Shown: positions 17,071-24,264, counted from the stretch's first letter. The stretch: DNA of 27,315 bases from an uncultured Alphaproteobacteria bacterium (GCA_937924895.1 CALEYP010000065.1:1-27315), one strand, 5' to 3'. Numbers and translations are program-made. The notes: a model not told the origin generated them from the sequence alone.

Positions 17071-17315
17071 GATTCGTCTTCAACCGTAATCTCATAATCT
17101 TCAATGACGGTGTTAGCGAGAATTTGCTCACACATGCGCGCCGCTCTTTGATGGGCGCGTGCTGCATCTTCTGCATCAATATCAAGCGTGATTTGCTTGC
17201 CAATACGCACATTGCTTGCCTCGGCAAAGCCAAGAGAGGCGAGAGAGCGTTCTACAGCGCGGCCCTGCGGGTCTAATACCCCGTCTTTTAATGAGATATT
17301 CACAACTACTTTCAT
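17067..17315 (-). CDS. purS: Phosphoribosylformylglycinamidine synthase subunit PurS
   Basis: An 82-residue protein that bridges PurL and PurQ in the three-part FGAM synthase and helps form the ammonia path. It begins MKVVVNISLKDGVLDPQGRA and continues with SNVRIGKQITLDI, the standard PurS spelling. Its start overlaps the purC stop and its stop overlaps the purQ start, each by 4 nt. Presence of purS agrees with the small size of PurL. Confidence 0.96.
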   Translation of the reverse strand: MKVVVNISLKDGVLDPQGRAVERSLASLGFAEASNVRIGKQITLDIDAEDAARAHQRAARMCEQILANTVIEDYEITVEDES

Positions 17316-18070
17316 GATGCGTCCCCTGATGTGCTGTCATCTTCAAGTTCAATAGAAATGCCAAGGCGATTTGCAATTTCGGTGTAGGCTTCAATTAGCC
17401 CGCCTAAATCACGCCGGAATCTGTCTTTATCCATTTTCTCGTTTGTTTTCACATCCCACAAACGGCAATTATCTGGGCTAATTTCGTCAGCCAGAATAAT
17501 TTCATAGCTATCATCACCCTCTAAGCGACCAAATTCCAATTTAAAGTCAATTAGCCGTACGCCAATGGCACGGAAAAGGCCGCATAGAAAGTCATTAATG
17601 CGGTTGGTGAGATACAGAATTTCATCTAATTCTTTATCATCGGCAATATCAAGCAATGTGATATGCTCTCTTGCCACCACCGGGTCACCTAATGCGTCAT
17701 CTTTGAGACAGAATTCAATGAGCGGGGCTGGTAGCTTTGTGCCTTCTTCAATCCCGATGCGGCTGCAGACAGAGCCAGCTGCGACATTGCGCACGATCAC
17801 CTCGATTGGCACAATCTCAACTTTTTGAACAAGCTGCTCACGTAAAGACAGGCGTTTGATAAAATGATGAGGGATGCCAATCTCACCTAAGGCCAAGAGC
17901 AAATGTTCGCTGATTTGATTGTTTAAAACGCCCTTTTGTGAAATCGAGTCTTTTTTCTGGGCATTATAGGCTGTGGCATCATCTTTAAAATATTGAATGA
18001 TGGTGTCATCGTCAGGCCCTTCAAAGAGGATTTTGGCCTTGCCTTCATAGATCATATTGCCTTGTGACAT
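17312..18070 (-). CDS. purC: Phosphoribosylaminoimidazole-succinocarboxamide synthase
   Basis: SAICAR synthetase joins CAIR and aspartate using ATP. The 252 residues are normal. The nucleotide-binding start IYEGKAKILFEG, the DDATAYNAQKK segment, IVRNVAAGSVCSRIG and LIDFKLEFGR are typical. It lies 11 nt downstream of purB and overlaps purS by 4 nt, inside the purine operon. Confidence 0.97.
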   Translation of the reverse strand: MSQGNMIYEGKAKILFEGPDDDTIIQYFKDDATAYNAQKKDSISQKGVLNNQISEHLLLALGEIGIPHHFIKRLSLREQLVQKVEIVPIEVIVRNVAAGSVCSRIGIEEGTKLPAPLIEFCLKDDALGDPVVAREHITLLDIADDKELDEILYLTNRINDFLCGLFRAIGVRLIDFKLEFGRLEGDDSYEIILADEISPDNCRLWDVKTNEKMDKDRFRRDLGGLIEAYTEIANRLGISIELEDDSTSGDAS

Positions 18071-18081
18071 TGGCTGTCCCT

Positions 18082-19377
18082 TTACTTCTGAAAGACGCGA
18101 TCGAAAATGGTATCAACATGCTTAAAATGCTGGTCGAGGTCAAACAAGGCTTCAATCTCAGCATCGCTCAGCGCATTTTGCACATCCGTATCAGCTTTGA
18201 GAAGGTCGAGATAATTGCCATTGCCTGCCCAAACTTCCATCGCATTGCGTTGCACCATACGATAGGCATCTTCACGGCTGACGCCTTTTTGTGTCAGAGC
18301 AAGCAAGACCTGCTGTGAATGAACAAGGCCGCCTAGCGCATCAAGATTAGCTTGCATTTTCTCTGGATAAACCAGCAAATTCTCAACGACGCTGGCCAAC
18401 CGATGTAAGGCAAAATCAAGCGTCACAGTCGCATCAGGACCAAACATCCGTTCCACAGATGAATGTGAAATATCACGCTCATGCCATAGGGTGACATTTT
18501 CGAGGGCTGGGATAACAGCGGCTCTAACAATGCGGGCCAAGCCTGTAAGATTTTCTGTCAATACAGGGTTGCGCTTATGCGGCATGGCAGAAGAGCCTTT
18601 TTGCCCAGATGAGAAAAATTCTTCAGCTTCTCTTACTTCAGTACGTTGCAGGTGACGGACTTCGGTCGCCAGACGTTCTACAGCCGATGCAATCACACCG
18701 AGAACTGAGAAGAACATCGCATGGCGGTCACGTGGAATGACTTGCGTTGAAACAGGTTCAACCGTAAGACCCATTTTATCGGCCACATGCGCTTCAACAG
18801 CGGGGTCAATATGGGCAAAGGTACCAACCGCACCAGAGATAGCACATGTCGCAATCTCGGCTCTGGCCGCTGCTAATCTAGCGCGACATCTATCCATTTC
18901 CGCATAGTGGCCAGCCAATTTTAGGCCGAATGTTGTTGGTTCTGCATGAATGCCATGTGACCGACCAATGGTTGGTGTCATTTTGAATTCATAGGCACGT
19001 GTCTTTAAAGCTTCACAAACGCGGTCAAGCCCAGCCATGAGGATATCGCTCGCGCGGGCCAATTGAACAGCTAGGGTTGTGTCTAAAACATCTGATGATG
19101 TCATGCCTTGATGAACAAAGCGTGCTTCTGGTCCCACATATTCGGCAAGGTTTGTAAGGAATGCGATCACGTCATGTTTGGTTTCGCGTTCAATTTCATC
19201 GATGCGGTCAATGTCAAATTGGCCTCTGTCCCACACAGCTTGTGCGGCTTCCTTCGGGATAACACCAAGTGATGCTTGGGCATCACAGGCATGAGCTTCG
19301 ATTTCAAACCAGATCTGGAACTTTGCGGATGGTGACCAAATAGCCGCCATTTCCTCGCGAGAATAGCGTGGAATCAT
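18082..19377 (-). CDS. purB: Adenylosuccinate lyase
   Basis: The first gene of the purine cluster. It acts twice in purine synthesis, releasing fumarate from SAICAR and from adenylosuccinate. Length is 431 residues. The start MIPRYSREEMAAIWSP is the usual one for the family. The superfamily motifs are TSSD (93-96), His141 in GRSHGIHAEPTTFG, and the signature SSAMPHKRNP (262-271) with the catalytic serine loop. The ribosome-binding region is odd: the only purine-rich stretch, GAGGGG, is 11 nt from the ATG, and the bases touching the ATG read CCTCCT, which can pair with it. The divergent gap upstream holds a long inverted repeat. Confidence 0.97.
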   Translation of the reverse strand: MIPRYSREEMAAIWSPSAKFQIWFEIEAHACDAQASLGVIPKEAAQAVWDRGQFDIDRIDEIERETKHDVIAFLTNLAEYVGPEARFVHQGMTSSDVLDTTLAVQLARASDILMAGLDRVCEALKTRAYEFKMTPTIGRSHGIHAEPTTFGLKLAGHYAEMDRCRARLAAARAEIATCAISGAVGTFAHIDPAVEAHVADKMGLTVEPVSTQVIPRDRHAMFFSVLGVIASAVERLATEVRHLQRTEVREAEEFFSSGQKGSSAMPHKRNPVLTENLTGLARIVRAAVIPALENVTLWHERDISHSSVERMFGPDATVTLDFALHRLASVVENLLVYPEKMQANLDALGGLVHSQQVLLALTQKGVSREDAYRMVQRNAMEVWAGNGNYLDLLKADTDVQNALSDAEIEALFDLDQHFKHVDTIFDRVFQK

Positions 19378-19421
19378 AGGAGGACATACCCCTCAAACAT
19401 TGTGAATTAAAATTGGCCCTT

Positions 19422-19468
19422 GCATATCATTTTTCTGGAAAAAAGGCTATAGTCAGAACATGATATGC
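19422..19468. repeat. 9-bp inverted repeat flanking the centre of the purB/19499 divergent gap
   Basis: GCATATCAT (19422-19430) and its exact complement ATGATATGC (19460-19468) are 29 nt apart, and a CTATAG palindrome (19447-19452) lies near the midpoint. TATAGC on the minus strand there could be a weak -10 box for purB. The layout looks like a paired operator or a hairpin in the divergent control region. Confidence 0.45.
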
Positions 19469-19498
19469 CAAAAAGAATCTTTATAAACGAGTTCTGTC

Positions 19499-19729
19499 AT
19501 GTTGCGACGCTTATTGATACAAGCTGCTATTAAGGCCGCACAAAACCCAACTATCCGCAGAGAAGCCGGGAAAATTGCTGTGCAAGCTGCAGAAAAGGCG
19601 CGACCGGCAATCCTAAAAGGTGCGCGCCGGGCAGGAGAGCTCACCAAAGCGGCCAGCGATGAGATCCAATATCAGCTGTCAGAGCATAATTCTCAGAAGT
19701 CGAACAAGAAAAATCCGCCTAAAAAATAG
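19499..19729 (+). CDS. Small Ala/Arg/Lys-rich protein, function unknown
   Basis: I do not recognise a family. The 76 residues have no cysteine, signal peptide or membrane segment. Residues 2-58 form a likely amphipathic helix rich in Ala, Arg and Lys (for example IKAAQNP, AVQAAEKARPAILKGARRAG), and the last 15 residues are a basic, disordered tail (SQKSNKKNPPKK). Charge is strongly positive, which would suit nucleic acid or membrane-surface binding, but this is only inference. The ribosome-binding site is weak (ACGAG). It is divergent from purB and ends in a small terminator hairpin that includes its stop codon. Coding status is likely rather than certain. Confidence 0.6.
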   Translation: MLRRLLIQAAIKAAQNPTIRREAGKIAVQAAEKARPAILKGARRAGELTKAASDEIQYQLSEHNSQKSNKKNPPKK

Positions 19730-19737
19730 GCATTTTT
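19717..19737 (+). terminator. Short terminator hairpin between the 19499 gene and radC
   Basis: GCCTA (19717-19721) and TAGGC (19727-19731) enclose an A5 loop and are followed by ATTTTT. On the other strand the stem is followed by GGATTTTT, so it may stop radC transcripts too. The stem has only 5 bp, so efficiency is doubtful. Confidence 0.45.
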
Positions 19738-20419
19738 ACATCAGCCCAAGATTGCGAAGAGACACCACCACACCACCTGCAACTATCAGGTGGTCATGAA
19801 GGCTGATTTGTGCGCCAGCCAATGTCGTGCGCAGCTGCTTTGTCATTTCAATATCCTGTTTGCTGGGCCGTTGGTCCCCGCTTGGATGATTGTGAACAAT
19901 GATAAGATTAACCGCATGATGTTTGAGTGCTGTTGCCAATATCTCGCGTGGATAGACCATCGTTTGGTTGACTGTGCCGGTGCTCATCTGCACCACATCT
20001 ATCATGCGAAACTGTGTATCTAGCATGATCATCAAAAATGTTTCGCGTGGGTAATGCGATAATTTTTGAATGCAAAAATGCTCCAATTCTTGCCAGCGTG
20101 AGATGATATTGCCTTTGCCAATCGCTTCATATGACAAACGGTTAAATAATTCGTTGATTAATTGGAAATGTTGTTGGGTCGTGCGCCCAATCTGATCCAT
20201 CTCAAGTAAATGCTCTGGGTCGGCATGCAGGAGTTTGGTGAGGCTCCCAAAGCGTTTGAGAAGCTGTTTTGATAATGGCTTGGTATCTATGCGCGGCAGG
20301 CTTGCATAGAGGATCATCTCTAATAACTCTAAGTCTGTTAACAGCGAGGGGCCATGACGCACAATTTTGCCACGCATGCGCTGGCGATGCCCCTTCATTC
20401 CCTCATCTTTTTCTATCAT
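19736..20419 (-). CDS. radC: RadC family JAB/MPN protein
   Basis: A 227-residue member of the RadC family. The N-terminal part (about 8-90) has the UPF0758 helix-hairpin-helix-like region (HRQRMRGKI, LTDLELLEMILYASL, FGSL). The C-terminal JAB1/MPN metalloprotease-like domain keeps the metal motif HNHPSGD with the downstream Asp in SKQDIEMT, and ends with LHDHLIVAGG. The historic link to DNA repair came from a recG allele, and the true role is unsettled. I prefer ATG 20419 because GGGAG is 8 nt upstream. ATG 20434 is the longer alternative with no clear site. A 10-nt repeat surrounds both starts. Confidence 0.9.
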   Translation of the reverse strand: MIEKDEGMKGHRQRMRGKIVRHGPSLLTDLELLEMILYASLPRIDTKPLSKQLLKRFGSLTKLLHADPEHLLEMDQIGRTTQQHFQLINELFNRLSYEAIGKGNIISRWQELEHFCIQKLSHYPRETFLMIMLDTQFRMIDVVQMSTGTVNQTMVYPREILATALKHHAVNLIIVHNHPSGDQRPSKQDIEMTKQLRTTLAGAQISLHDHLIVAGGVVVSLRNLGLM

Positions 20420-20491
20420 CTCAGATGCTCCCATTATCGCATCTCAGATCTGTATCAAGAAAAGGTTAAAATTCCCTTAAGAGCGCAGAAT

Positions 20492-21280
20492 TTATTTGTA
20501 AGGCGGGCAGCTATAACCAGCAGGGGATAGGGTAAAGATTTCGGCGCCATCTTCGGTAATGCCAATGGAATGTTCAAATTGGGCTGAGAGGCTTTTATCC
20601 TTTGTGACAGCTGTCCAGCCGTCACTCAAAATTTTTGTGTCATATCGGCCGGCATTGATCATCGGCTCGATAGTGAAAATCATCCCAGCTTCAAGCGCCT
20701 GACCCTTGCCAGCTTGGCCATAGTGAAGCACAGTTGGCGCTGTGTGAAATACGCGCCCTAAACCATGGCCGGTAAAATCTCTTACAACAGAGAAACGATG
20801 TGATTCGGCGTAAGATTGGATGGTGTGTCCAATATCACCCAAAGTTACGCCAGGACGGCAAATATCAATGGCCTTCATGAGGCAGTCATAAGTCACCTGT
20901 GTGAGATTCCGCGCTTTGACAGACGGCGTATCAACCCAATACATCCGGCTTGTATCGCCATACCAGCCGTCTAAAATCACAGTCACATCAATGTTTAGAA
21001 TATCACCTGATGATAGTTTTTTTGGTCCAGGGATCCCATGGCAAACCACATGGTTTAATGAGATACATGTTGCTTTGGGAAACCCTTTATAATTGAGCGG
21101 GGCAGGGACAGCGTTATGGGCTGTGATATAATCATGGCAAATTTTATCAAGTTCTTCAGTGGTGATGCCCACCACTACATGCTCGGTAATCATATCAAGC
21201 ACTGATGCGGCGAGCTGGCCTGCTTTGCGCATGCCCTCAAACCCTTCTTCACCATGTAAGACTACTTGTTCATATCGCAT
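20492..21280 (-). CDS. map: Methionine aminopeptidase, type I
   Basis: It removes the N-terminal methionine from nascent proteins. The five metal ligands are in place: Asp98, Asp109 (NIDVTVILDGWYGDTSRMY), His172 (TGHGLGR), Glu205 (FTIEPM) and Glu236 (QFEHSIGI), with the substrate-gating His81 in VCHGIPG. The 262-residue length is normal for type I. ATG 21280 has AAAGG 7 nt upstream. An in-frame TTG eight codons earlier is unlikely. It faces a CinA-like gene across a divergent gap with a -35/-10 pair on this strand. Confidence 0.96.
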   Translation of the reverse strand: MRYEQVVLHGEEGFEGMRKAGQLAASVLDMITEHVVVGITTEELDKICHDYITAHNAVPAPLNYKGFPKATCISLNHVVCHGIPGPKKLSSGDILNIDVTVILDGWYGDTSRMYWVDTPSVKARNLTQVTYDCLMKAIDICRPGVTLGDIGHTIQSYAESHRFSVVRDFTGHGLGRVFHTAPTVLHYGQAGKGQALEAGMIFTIEPMINAGRYDTKILSDGWTAVTKDKSLSAQFEHSIGITEDGAEIFTLSPAGYSCPPYK

Positions 21281-21321
21281 GAATTTGCCTTTAATACTTC
21301 TCAACTAGGGGATTGGCGCTA

Positions 21322-21351
21322 TATAAACAGCATTGGCCAGCCATTTGTCAA
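21322..21351 (-). promoter_or_regulatory. Candidate promoter for map
   Basis: On the minus strand a perfect TTGACA (21351-21346) is followed after 18 bp by TTTATA (21327-21322). The predicted start near 21314 leaves a leader of about 34 nt to the map ATG. The -10 box is imperfect. Confidence 0.42.
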
Positions 21352-21388
21352 ATTTTGGCGATATCCTCCTCTTATTATGGGTGTAATT

Positions 21389-22153
21389 ATGACCATTAAA
21401 ACAGCCTCTATTCTCGTAATCGGTGATGAAATTCTCTCAGGGCGTACGAAAGATAAAAATATTGGTTGGCTGGCTGAACAATTAAATGAGATGGGGATAG
21501 ACCTTATTGAAGCGCGTGTGATTGCCGATGGTGAAGATACCATTATTCGTCACGTTAAAGAGTTATCTCAAGCCACTGATTACCTCTTTACCTCAGGCGG
21601 TATTGGTCCAACGCATGACGATATTACAACGGCAAGCGTGGCAAAAGCATTTGGCAAGGCCGTCATTCGTCATCCAGAAGCGGTGCGCCGCTTGCTTGAC
21701 CATTATGAAGGCACCGATATTGAATTTAATGAAGCGCGCCAAAAAATGGCAGATATCCCAGAAGATGCGCGGCTAATAGATAACCCAGTTAGTGCCGCAC
21801 CTGGTTTCCAATTGGAAAATGTTTATGTGATGGCAGGGGTGCCCTCTATCATGCAAGCCATGTTTGAAGGCCTGAAAGATCAGTTGGAGGGAGGCCAGAA
21901 ACGCACACGTATCACCGTTCAATGTGCCATTGGCGAGGGCACGATTGCGACAATTATGGGGAATATATCAGAGGCGTTTCCAGGCATATCTGTTGGCAGC
22001 TATCCGTGGTTTAAGCCTGGTCAATTTGGAACGGCTGTTGTGTTGACGGGACGTGATGCCGATCAGACGCAAGCCGCCGCCGAAAATTTGGCCAAGCAGG
22101 TGCAGGATGAGGGATTTGGTGCAGAGATATTAGCTCCGGGGCAGGACCACTAA
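21389..22153 (+). CDS. CinA N-terminal-type (molybdopterin-binding domain) protein
   Basis: A 254-residue protein made of the MoCF/CinA N-terminal domain: ASILVIGDEILSGRTKDKN, then ATDYLFTSGGIGPTHDDITTAS and GAPGF-like SAAPGFQLENVYVMAGVPSIM. The C-terminal nicotinamide-nucleotide amidase domain of full CinA is absent, as in many alphaproteobacterial stand-alone versions. Family members are linked to ADP-ribose/nucleotide pyrophosphatase activity or molybdopterin binding, and the substrate here is unknown. The start is set at ATG 21389, with GGGTG 5 nt upstream. ATG 21377 is an alternative, and any longer reading lacks conserved sequence. Its stop codon overlaps that of the convergent rhomboid gene in CTAA. 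Confidence 0.88.
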   Translation: MTIKTASILVIGDEILSGRTKDKNIGWLAEQLNEMGIDLIEARVIADGEDTIIRHVKELSQATDYLFTSGGIGPTHDDITTASVAKAFGKAVIRHPEAVRRLLDHYEGTDIEFNEARQKMADIPEDARLIDNPVSAAPGFQLENVYVMAGVPSIMQAMFEGLKDQLEGGQKRTRITVQCAIGEGTIATIMGNISEAFPGISVGSYPWFKPGQFGTAVVLTGRDADQTQAAAENLAKQVQDEGFGAEILAPGQDH

Positions 22154-22956
22154 TCCCAAGGTCCTTTGCGCCGCCGTTTAAAACTTGGCACAGAGCCAGA
22201 TTTGTCCCCTTTCACAAGGATATAACGACTTGTAACCTCTCGTTTTATCTCGGCCGAACGAGTGATTTGCCAAGCTGCCTTGGTTGGCGGCTGATGGAAT
22301 AAGGGAATGTGGGAAGGTTTGAGGAATGGCACCAATGCCATGCCAGCGATAAAGCCGCCAATATGCGCGAAATAGGCAACACCCCCGCTACCAGTTGAGG
22401 CAAGGGCGCCTGGTACAGCTAAAAATTGGCCACCGATCCAAAGGCCGAGGACAATCCAAGCAGGCACGTTAATCAGTCGAATGATGATGATGACCCACAT
22501 AAAAACTTTGATGGTAGCTTTAGGATAAAGCATGATATAGCCGCCCAAAATACCAGCAATCCCCCCTGAAGCGCCAATCAGCGGGATTTGCGAACTAGGG
22601 TCAATCAGTGCTTGAGTCATTGCAGCGGCAGCACCGCACAAGATATAAAAGACGCAGAAGCGGAATTTTCCCAGCGCGTCTTCCACATTGTCCCCAAATA
22701 TCCAGAGATAGAGCATGTTAGAGCCCAGATGCATAAGGCCACCATGCAAGAACATAGAGGATAGAATGGTAATAATATCCAATTCAGAAAATAACCGCGC
22801 AGGAACCACGCCATAATGAATGATGAGGATTCGTTCAGCGTGAGGATGAAGGCCCGACTGCCACATATAGGCTAATACACATAGCAGAATGATGAGCCAG
22901 CTTATAAGCGGTCTCGTTTTTGTGGGGTTGTCATCAAATAACGGTAGGAAAAACAT
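22150..22956 (-). CDS. Rhomboid family intramembrane serine protease
   Basis: A 268-residue inner-membrane protein with about six hydrophobic segments starting at residue 16. The catalytic dyad is Ser130 in GASGG and His198 in AHIGGFIAG. The oxyanion/gating motif HGGLMHLGSN (71-80) has the conserved His76 and Asn80. It should cleave transmembrane substrates within the bilayer, but no substrate is apparent. The basic tail of about 55 residues is cytoplasmic. AAAGGA is 6 nt before the ATG and only 2 nt after the CCA end of the upstream tRNA-Leu, with no terminator between, so the gene is probably read from the tRNA promoter. A 12-bp palindrome, AAAACATGTTTT, contains the start codon. Confidence 0.93.
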   Translation of the reverse strand: MFFLPLFDDNPTKTRPLISWLIILLCVLAYMWQSGLHPHAERILIIHYGVVPARLFSELDIITILSSMFLHGGLMHLGSNMLYLWIFGDNVEDALGKFRFCVFYILCGAAAAMTQALIDPSSQIPLIGASGGIAGILGGYIMLYPKATIKVFMWVIIIIRLINVPAWIVLGLWIGGQFLAVPGALASTGSGGVAYFAHIGGFIAGMALVPFLKPSHIPLFHQPPTKAAWQITRSAEIKREVTSRYILVKGDKSGSVPSFKRRRKGPWD

Positions 22957-22970
22957 GTTTTATCCTTTGA

Positions 22971-23055
22971 TGGTACGGGCGGGGGGACTTGAACCCCCAC
23001 GGCCTAAGGCCCACGGATTTTAAGTCCGTTATGTCTACCATTCCATCACGCCCGC
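22971..23055 (-). tRNA. tRNA-Leu (anticodon UAA)
   Basis: The 85-nt gene folds as a class II tRNA. The acceptor stem GCGGGCG pairs with CGCCCGT (one G-U at the first pair), the discriminator is A, and CCA is encoded (22973-22971). The anticodon stem ACGGA/TCCGT encloses CTTAAAA, giving UAA for UUA/UUG leucine codons. A variable arm (GGGCCTTAGGCC-like) and a T arm with GGTTCAAGTCC follow. The D arm contains TGGTAGACA. Confidence 0.97.
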
Positions 23056-23057
23056 AT

Positions 23058-23076
23058 CACAACAAGACATGTTGTG
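23058..23076 (-). other. Hairpin in the 5' leader of tRNA-Leu
   Basis: CACAACA and TGTTGTG form a perfect 7-bp stem with a 5-nt loop. It ends 2 nt before the mature tRNA 5' end and begins at about the predicted transcription start, so the precursor would consist of this hairpin followed by the tRNA. Confidence 0.5.
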
Positions 23077-23082
23077 GATACG

Positions 23083-23111
23083 TGCATAACCAATCCTGAG
23101 GAGAGATGCAA
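23083..23111 (-). promoter_or_regulatory. tRNA-Leu promoter
   Basis: On the minus strand TTGCAT (23111-23106) is followed after 17 bp by TATGCA (23088-23083). Transcription would start near 23076, about 20 nt upstream of the mature tRNA. The rhomboid gene probably shares this promoter. Confidence 0.55.
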
Positions 23112-23149
23112 ATTCTAAAAAGAACATTCTAAGAGAAAATGTACCGATA

Positions 23150-23177
23150 TTGCAAATTTCGTTATATCAACTATAAT
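23150..23177 (+). promoter_or_regulatory. Promoter of the 23215 gene
   Basis: TTGCAA (23150-23155), a 16-bp spacer and a perfect TATAAT (23172-23177) precede the gene by about 38 nt. Predicted start is near 23184, with a leader of about 31 nt containing GGGAG. Confidence 0.7.
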
Positions 23178-23214
23178 TACATTAGCGAATTGTTGCCTAC
23201 AGGGAGAAAAAGGC

Positions 23215-23598
23215 ATGAGCAAAGTTATTTCAAATGTGCGTAATCTGCGCAAACGCGGCAAGACAAAGCTTGTGCGTATCTCTGACCAAATGAATGATTT
23301 GGCTTGGGAATTATCTGAAAAGAATGAAAAGGTGAATGACAGCCATACGGCAAAATCAATTGCGATGCTGGATGAATCACTCGCTCTTATGCAGCGTGCG
23401 CTTGGCCTTCTAAACTCTGTGTCTATTGACCCGGATATGTTGGTTGAAGACGAAAAGCCTGTTGCCAAGAAAGCAGAGAAAAAAGGTGGTCTTTTCTCAA
23501 AAGGCAGTAAAGCCGACGATGTTGCAGAAGATGCGATGCCAATCGCAGCACCAGCTGATCGCGCAGCGCCTATCGCATCATTAAAGCCACAAGGCTAA
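23215..23598 (+). CDS. Uncharacterised small cytoplasmic protein with Lys/Ala-rich tail
   Basis: I do not recognise a family. The 127 residues have no cysteine, signal peptide or membrane segment. Residues 1-35 are basic (KVISNVRNLRKRGKTKLVR), residues 20-75 are predicted helical and carry two likely antiparallel helices (MNDLAWELSEKNEKV and SIAMLDESLALMQRALGLLN), and the last 45 residues are low-complexity, rich in Lys, Ala and Pro (AKKAEKKGGLFSKGSKADD). Such a helical core with a disordered tail fits an adaptor or nucleic-acid-associated protein, but that is a guess. GGGAG lies 9-10 nt before the ATG and a near-consensus promoter is in front, so it is likely well expressed as a single gene. 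Confidence 0.78.
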   Translation: MSKVISNVRNLRKRGKTKLVRISDQMNDLAWELSEKNEKVNDSHTAKSIAMLDESLALMQRALGLLNSVSIDPDMLVEDEKPVAKKAEKKGGLFSKGSKADDVAEDAMPIAAPADRAAPIASLKPQG

Positions 23599-23626
23599 GA
23601 CAGATATCTATGGTGGATTTAGCCTG

Positions 23627-24235
23627 CTAGTGGCGGGCTGAATAGCCGCCTAAAATTTCAAATCGCCGTAAAAATTCATGCGCCGCATCTTCAGCAGATT
23701 GCGGCGTTATCTTTAGGGAGGCTGGCAGGCCGCGTGGCTGTGGAAATAATTTCTTCGCATCAGCGTCTGAAAAACCAGCAAGCTGTGTTGCCTCTAGCCA
23801 AGCCGCCATACGGTCAGCTCTCTTAATAATAGCTTTCACATAAGCAGGTAGATTTGCCGGAAGGCCAAACCGCAAATGAATGGCGGCTTCTAAGCCTGCC
23901 TCTATCTCTTTATATTGGTTACCTAAAACCGCTTTAAAGGGGGTAATCATATCTCCGATTACATATTCTGGCCCGTCATGAAGGAGCGTTGCCAGCCGCC
24001 ATTTTTGGTCAAGCGTTGGGGCGTTGGCTTGGACAAGCCGTTCAACTAAAACAGAATGTTGTGCAACCGAATAGGCAAAAGGGCCCTTTGTTTGACCGTT
24101 CCATCTCGCGACACGAGCGAGACCATGTGCAATGTCAGAAATTTCGATATCCATAGGGCTCGGTGAGAGAATATCTAGCCGTCTCCCAGATAGCATACGT
24201 TGCCAGGCACGTGCTTGTGATTGACCCTTGGGCAT
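23627..24235 (-). CDS. HD-domain hydrolase, YfbR-like
   Basis: A 202-residue HD-superfamily phosphohydrolase. The N-terminus ARAWQRMLSGRRLDILSPSP and ISDIAHGLARVARWNGQT mark a conserved alphaproteobacterial group. The metal-site residues appear as His60 (VAQHS), His86-Asp87 (LLHDGPEYVIGDM) and Asp141 (KRADRM). Relatives of the YfbR type are 5'-deoxynucleotidases acting on dNMPs. Substrate here is inferred only. GAGAAGAGGA is 9 nt before ATG 24235, whereas an adjacent TTG at 24238 is less likely. It is divergent from the gene at 24358. Confidence 0.88.
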   Translation of the reverse strand: MPKGQSQARAWQRMLSGRRLDILSPSPMDIEISDIAHGLARVARWNGQTKGPFAYSVAQHSVLVERLVQANAPTLDQKWRLATLLHDGPEYVIGDMITPFKAVLGNQYKEIEAGLEAAIHLRFGLPANLPAYVKAIIKRADRMAAWLEATQLAGFSDADAKKLFPQPRGLPASLKITPQSAEDAAHEFLRRFEILGGYSARH

Positions 24236-24264
24236 CAAACTGTATCCTCTTCTCTCATCACTAA

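Noticed and set aside
19378..19402. A perfect AGGAGG on the plus strand just outside purB
   Set aside because: No start codon lies at a workable distance and no open frame follows. It is the complement of the purB leader.
21266..21388. N-terminal extension of the CinA-like protein
   Set aside because: The extra 41 residues look random, overlap the start of map, and the family N-terminus begins at the ATG near 21389.
23621..23639. Stem AGCCTGC/GCGGGCT at the convergent ends of the 23215 gene and the HD hydrolase
   Set aside because: It has one wobble pair and no T run on either strand, and it overlaps the HD hydrolase stop codon.
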